DNA from: Diphasiastrum complanatum
Taxonomy: Eukaryota > Streptophyta > Lycopodiopsida > Lycopodiales > Lycopodiaceae
Direction of reading: 5' to 3'
NCBI GenBank assembly: GCA_029204225.1
Contig: CM055111.1
Coordinates: 14,155,011-14,219,010, forward strand
Length of the DNA stretch: 64,000 nucleotides
The notes beneath the pieces were generated by a model, which did not search any database, had not been told where the DNA came from, and saw only the letters and a program-made list of their open reading frames with translations. Shown in pieces: positions 57,705 to 64,000 of this stretch. Within the stretch, counting starts at the first letter, position 1; every line of letters starts with the position of its first letter. A program made the position numbers and the translations under genes.

Positions 57705-58483
57705 AAAATGTTCAATTCATCGAGCTTAATATTGTCAATAGTATTTCCACTATCATTGCTTATTTTTATTTTCTGTTTTTTAAGTACCCCCATTTTTAGG
57801 TTGTTTTATTGTAGTTTTTCTTGTTATTTTCAAACCTTTATAACTTATATATTCGACGTCAGAATTTAATGCTATAAAAAACAAACTTGTTCTATGTGTG
57901 GTGATTCACAAGCAGATTTTTGTGGGTGTGGGACATGACGATGCATTTAACTAAGGCAGGTTGTAACCAGGAGGGTTATGAAGGCTATATCCAACGATTA
58001 CGAGTACTCATAACTAAATTCCAACCAAATCTTGCAACCCACAGTTTCCATTTATTTCAATAGATTCATTCTTCGAGGACTAAAAATTTTAGGAAGGTGG
58101 GAAAAAACAAATCATTAATCCATTGAGTTTTTGTGTGAATAAACTTCAACTCAATGTATTCATAAACTACAAATTTCATAAAAACTTTGAATTCTTATCT
58201 TGTTTTTGCTCGCAAAATGGATTCTGATCCTAATTATGAGCTGAAATTTGGTAGTCAGTCTAAGTGGGACAACCAATCATATCGTGATTATGGAGATCAA
58301 TATGAAGAGCACAATGATAGTGTTTAGATCAATATGAGCGACACAACTCATATGGAGACATTTGGAATGTGATGAAAGTTATTCCGATCAATATAAAGAT
58401 CATGAGTTGTGTCAATGAAGTCAATCCAACATTGATGGTGGTGTTTATAGTAGTGACAATGATGATGAGCTAGATTCACAACA
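57705..58483. other. Unassigned sequence
   Basis: A short open stretch at about 58217-58327 (MDSDPNYELKFGSQS) has no recognised motif and ends in TAG. Otherwise AT-rich. Confidence 0.4.
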
Positions 58484-58890
58484 ATCAATACATCATTCAT
58501 TTTCTTGATGAAGCTCGTGAGATCTTTGTCATCCCATCTTAGATAGGTAAGCCGATCTTCTAAATGCATTATCTAATTTCGTGACTTGGTCTGAAATCTG
58601 CTGATGAGTGTATCCCACATCTCTCTAGCATTAGAGATTGATGCGAGGTCAAGGGTAATGTTGTCTTCGATGGAAGAGGAGATGACAGCTACTACTTTGT
58701 CGTTCTTCTCTTTCCACTCCCAAAGATCTTTGCCTGTGCTGGCTAGCATCTCTTCTGTGCCATCCACCCATGGCCATAACGCTTCTCCTCTTCGGATTAG
58801 CGATGTCTTCATTTTCCAAGCAAGAAAGTTTGATCCATCTGCTTCAAGTACTATGCAAATATTTGATTGGATGATGTGAATGGAAGCCAT
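58484..58890 (-). pseudogene. Copia gag N-terminal fragment
   Basis: The ATG at 58890 gives MASIHIIQSNICIVLEADGS, then NFLAWKMKTSLIRRGEALWP and DLASISNAREMWDTLISRFQ. Past a TAG the frame continues as MHLEDRLTYLRWDDKDLTSF. This is the N-terminal half of a copia Gag. It abuts an oppositely oriented RT fragment. Confidence 0.7.
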
Positions 58891-58899
58891 TGTCTCTTT

Positions 58900-59345
58900 C
58901 ACCAATGGAAGTAGGTCTCAAATTGTCAAAAGACCAGTGTCCTCAAACAATTCATGAGAAGCAGCAGATGCGTGAGTATCCTTACCATTCTATTATAAGA
59001 TCTCTTATGTATGCCATGATCTATACCAGGCCAGACATAGCTTTTGCAGTCAACTCTCTCAGTCAGTTTATGACTAACCCTGGTGTAACATATTAGAAGG
59101 CTCTTATCAGAGTAATGAGATATCTTCGAGCTACTATGGACTTTTGCATTTGTTATGGAGCAGTCGGCAATGACAAACTCAATCTACTCAGTGGTTACAC
59201 AGATGCAAGTTGGGCAGGAGATGTAGACATTCGTAAATCTACTTCTGGAATTACATTCTTCCTCAACAATGGTCCAATTTTCTGGAACAGTCACAAGCAA
59301 TCTTCGATAGCTCTATCTTCTATTAAATCATGGTATATCGCAGCC
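58900..59345 (+). pseudogene. Copia RT end and RNase H fragment
   Basis: Plus-strand frames read YHSIIRSLMYAMIYTRPDIA, FAVNSLSQFMTNPGVTY-stop, VMRYLRATMDFCICYG, DASWAGDVDIRKSTSGITFF and NNGPIFWNSHKQSSIALSS. This is the segment from the end of RT through the first half of RNase H. It is cut at WYIAAS (about 59345). Confidence 0.8.
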
Positions 59346-60520
59346 TCTCAATTGTTTAACAATTATGTAGATTTTCCCATGTTTTTATACAGTCTAAACA
59401 ATTACAAGTGTTTTTATACAGTCTGCAGAAATACACGAAGTTTGACAACAATGTCGTATTTTCTCTCTCTACAATCCAGACAGTGTCGCATGTCAAGAAT
59501 TACGAGTAAAATTACAGTGTCACATTTTTCGCAGTTTTGCAACACTGTCGCCTATCAAAAATAACGTGTAAAAATGCAATGTCGCCTTTTTCGCATTTTT
59601 CGCCTGTCAGGAATTGCGAGTAAAACTGCAGAGTCGCATTTTCGAATTTTTTCAAAGTGCCTCAAATCTTAAGGAAATGATTTTGGCAAAGTGTGGAGCT
59701 ACCCCAATATTAGGAAAATGAGATTATATGACACTGTCGTCTTTTTTGCAAAAAGCCGACATTGTCGTCTTTTTGTGACACGCACATGTGGCAGTTTTAG
59801 TTCATTTATGCAGACAGACTGTTCACGGCCAATTTTCACCGCTTATCAGCAATCAATTTCTGAGAAGGAACTAGATGAATGCCAGCGGACTCCAGCCAAC
59901 TAGCAATTGCATTTGACGACCTAATTACTTAGTATAAATTAGCTGTCTCATCTAAAAATGAATCAACACTGTGAATTGTGAAGGAGTTGAGTGTTATTAC
60001 ACGACGCTTCATGCGCTCTCATCAAGCAGATAGTTCACAATCAGAAAGTATTGTTGTTAGCTCTCTATCAAGCTTTCAAGCATGAACTCTCTTGAGTATT
60101 CTAGCTCGGTCTTTTAGAGATTTATTTTAGAGTTGCTATTGTGCTACTGCTTATCAGCAGAGCTGCTTATTATTAGACTTATTCTTAGTTACTCAGAGAC
60201 AACTTAGAGTGTGCAGTTTCTATCCGTTGTCTTGCACTCATTAGCATCTGATCTTGTTTTTCTGAATCAACACTATTTCTTATTGTGTTCAGTATATGTC
60301 AGAATGCATGCATCTCTGTATTGCTTTGTAACTGATAGAAATTGTTTGAAAATTCAATACTTTATGTTTGGCTACGTAATCACTTAGTATCTAGCGAAAG
60401 CTAGTTGCTAAAGATTGAACGTGATTTTCATCACTACTGCTTTGTTCAATTTTTTATAGGCGTAGTCATGCATTGGAAGTAGGAAGTTTCCGCATTCCAT
60501 TATCTACCTATTCCCAACAA
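59346..60520. repeat. LTR-like region with GTCGCA-rich internal repeats
   Basis: Between 59470 and 59645 a unit with GAATTACGAGTAAAATTACA and GTGTCGCATTTTTCGCA is repeated about three times. The following part has the T-rich, ORF-free texture of an LTR. TGTTTAAC at 59353 and CCCAACA at 60518 could be its ends, but no target duplication supports them. Confidence 0.3.
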
Positions 60521-61750
<1,230 letters not shown>

Positions 61751-61882
61751 TGTAGTCAAGTGCAAGTAGTGTGTCTTAGTTACTATCCATTATCATAGTG
61801 TATTCCTTCCAAACAATACTTGCATGTATTGAAAAGGATGCCATAAGATACTTTCAAAGAGCAATACATAATAATCTGTGAA

Positions 61883-62183
61883 AAGCTAATCTAATAAGAT
61901 ATTGAAAAATGAGTGAAAGACGTTGAATAGTTTATGCAAAATTTGAAGCTCTGTTGTGATCTTGCACAACTATTGCTCATCTTCTTGGAGCATTTTTTTT
62001 TTTTGGGGGGGGGGAGGATGGCAAAGAGAAATAGTAAAAAGCTAATCTAATAAGATATTGAAAAATGAGTGAAAGATTGGTGTTTAGAACGGTGAAAATT
62101 TCTAGAAGGACGTTGAATTGTTTATGCAAAATTTGAAGCTCTGTTGTGATCTTGCACAACTATTGCTCATCTTCTTGGAGCAT
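61883..62183. repeat. Imperfect direct duplication of about 110-140 bp
   Basis: The segment 61884-61992 is repeated at 62041-62183. Both start GCTAATCTAATAAGATATTG and both end CATCTTCTTGGAGCAT. The second copy has about 33 extra bases (TTGGTGTTTAGAACGG and following). A T-run and G-run lie between the copies. Confidence 0.85.
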
Positions 62184-63215
62184 GACACATAGTGTGGCCA
62201 GCTCCACATGTCTGATCATGAGAGAGCAACTTGTCTTGTCTAGAGGTCCTTGGCCAACTGGATGGATTGTGCTAACAGTCACATGGAATACTATGATCCA
62301 AGTCGGGGGGCATATGATTGGAGCGGTTACTAAGACTCTCTTGAGTTTATGGTAAGCCTTGGTAGCTTCACATGTCCACTCTAATTGGATGGTCATTTGG
62401 TAGATTAAACAGACAAGATTGGCAAAAATCAAAACAAATCTATGATAATAGTTGTATTGTACCAGAACAATGTAGATCACACAAACAATTCCAAGCTCAT
62501 ACAATGCAAGTATTATGTGGATTTTGTCTACATCGGTAGCAATACCATGCCTCAAAATGAGACGGCCTAGCACTACCAAAAATTGGCATTTGGCTAGATC
62601 CAGAGATATGTCAAATAATCGACATTGTATGAACACTTTCTACAAACATATTAAATGCTTGGCCTGTAGCGAGTGAACGCACAGGTCATTAATAAAGATT
62701 TCAAGGTCCATAAGAAGTCCTTGAAAGCATGGCTCATCACTCATTGGAAAGTGCTAGGAGTGTTGCACAATCCAAATGGCATTACCTTATGGTGTACGTT
62801 TTGAAGAATGCGGTTTTGTGTTGATCTTTCAGAGCAATTTGCACATGATTACAACCACTAAACCCATTGAGGAAACTATAGGCTTCAACTTATTTTCTAA
62901 CACATTTTCCTGAATGGTAAAGGAAAATGGTCCTTGTTGGTAACGATGTTATGCTTATTGTAATCTACGTAGATTCTAAGTTTAGCATTTTTCTTAGGAA
63001 CTACCACGATCAGCAATACCCAGTATGTGTGTTACGTCTCATAGATGAAACCTACATCTAGAAGCTTGGTCAATTCCTATTGAATCAACTAAGCACAATG
63101 TGGAATAGACTGATATGGCCTAGTCGTTAGAGGTTTTTTCCCACCAACCAGTGGAATGGTATGAACCACTACATCTAGTGATATGCCCTTCAATTCAGTG
63201 TAATTCCATGCAAAA
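62184..63215 (-). pseudogene. Gypsy reverse transcriptase relic (element K)
   Basis: Minus-strand frames give FAWNYTELKGISLDVVVHTI and TRPYQSI, then VVVPKKNAKLRIYVDYNKHN, KDHFPLPF, KVMPFGLCNTPSTFQ and AFKDFL. The last part is ISLDLAKCQFLVVLGRLILR-like, then LVTAPIICPP and an RNase H start. The order equals that of elements C and D (FAWNYTEMKG). Many frameshifts and stops show old age. Confidence 0.75.
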
Positions 63216-64000
63216 CAATGTATTTGTGAAGAAGTGTCTTAAGATCTTGCAGTTCGTCACCTTCGACATCCTCTCCTATGCATACAATGTGACTATCTTC
63301 TTCTTCTTTGGCTAGATCTAACTTTTTTGTGCGGACATGACATACCACATTACTTCAAGAATTATGTGATGGATGAAGTGGATGTGGTCATTATGAGAGC
63401 TAGGAGAGAGGTAGTAGAGAGTACCTCCCTAGGGGCCAATGTCTACGCCACTCTTTCATGTGTCCAAAATTGTCTTGCTATTCTCCAACATATAAGGAAC
63501 CTGATGAGCCACTAGACTAAGTAGCCCTTGCAATAGTGGAATTGGTTGGTTTGCTGTTTTGGTGTTTCTGTGCTCTCATCTAAATAAAGACTAATATAGT
63601 TGGTGTTTTGGATGTTCCTAATGAAGTGGCATGGTAGCCTCTCCTTTCTTACATTGGAATGTTTTTTAGTGTTTCATTCTTCGAGTAATAGAGTGTGTTT
63701 TCTTCGGCTGTTTCTACTATATTCAATTATTGAGCAGCTAGTTGTGGATTTTGTACTAAGCAAGGCCAGTTTCAGAAGCGGTTGGAATAAGCACTTTGTC
63801 TCTACGCCAAAGGAGTACAATTTAGGGATGGCATGTAACTTGGTTTTTGAAGTTATATTGACAATCGTTGTTGTCGTGATTGGTCATATGGCAAATGTGG
63901 CAGTACCAAGCAGATTGTTCTAACCTCTATCTCAATTGTGGGCATTTGTTTCCCATGTTGTTACCGACATAGTGAGGACACCTATTAGATTCTCATAGGA
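63216..64000. other. Unassigned sequence to the window end
   Basis: The plus-strand ORFs at 63327-63515 and 63600-63923 carry no recognised motif. The first part may be the upstream linker of element K in reverse. Confidence 0.35.

Noticed and set aside
59353-60518. Complete LTR with TGTTTAAC and CCCAACA ends
   Set aside because: The flanking five bases do not match and no second copy is present; kept only as a low-confidence LTR-like region.
63327-63923. Plus-strand coding genes at the right edge
   Set aside because: No recognisable domains; the surrounding DNA is a decayed gypsy relic on the other strand.

Overview
The window looks like a gene-poor, retrotransposon-packed stretch of a large land-plant nuclear genome. 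I infer a plant from Ty1/copia and Ty3/gypsy elements with tRNA-iMet type primer sites, plant-style LTRs, premature stops at CHG sites, and one gene resembling a plant-specific tail-anchored protein family. The species cannot be named; a non-seed plant such as a fern is a weak guess. Almost every coding trace is a decayed mobile element.

Layout. 1-3400 (+): a Ty3/gypsy relic (element D) with gag zinc knuckles, protease and the start of RT, then a jump to a minisatellite and a leader block. 3400-5158: intergenic, with long CA and GA microsatellites. 5159-10498 (-): a nearly full Ty1/copia element (J) whose RT has lost its catalytic core. 10499-17561: AT-rich intergenic DNA with a 250-bp alternating purine-pyrimidine tract, an LTR-like piece and a Helitron helicase relic. 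17562-19733 (+): copia element G.

19734-48689 is a nest read mostly on the minus strand. Gypsy element E interrupts G at 19734. The A/C gypsy complex interrupts the integrase of E at 25402. Element B (30943-40765) interrupts a shared A/C LTR and is flanked by a 5-bp target duplication, ACCTC. Both B and A/C are tandem multi-LTR structures. Beyond the nest are fragments of copia H, gypsy F and copia I.

51590-64000 holds minor relics plus the only convincing host gene, an intact 365-codon ORF at 53963-55060. The right end has copia and gypsy RT scraps.

The most notable system is a third, post-pol ORF (here ORF2; roughly 960-1160 codons in undecayed form) in the gypsy elements B and A/C. It is flanked by related 24-25 bp minisatellites and a 35-nt stem-loop. 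It is not gag, protease, RT, RNase H or integrase and has no visible membrane segment. Element E carries a different post-integrase ORF, also coiled-coil rich. In B the ORF is kept while RT, RNase H and integrase are missing, as expected of a non-autonomous derivative. Stops that differ between the A and C copies all lie at CAG/CTG sites, the signature of CHG-methylation deamination.
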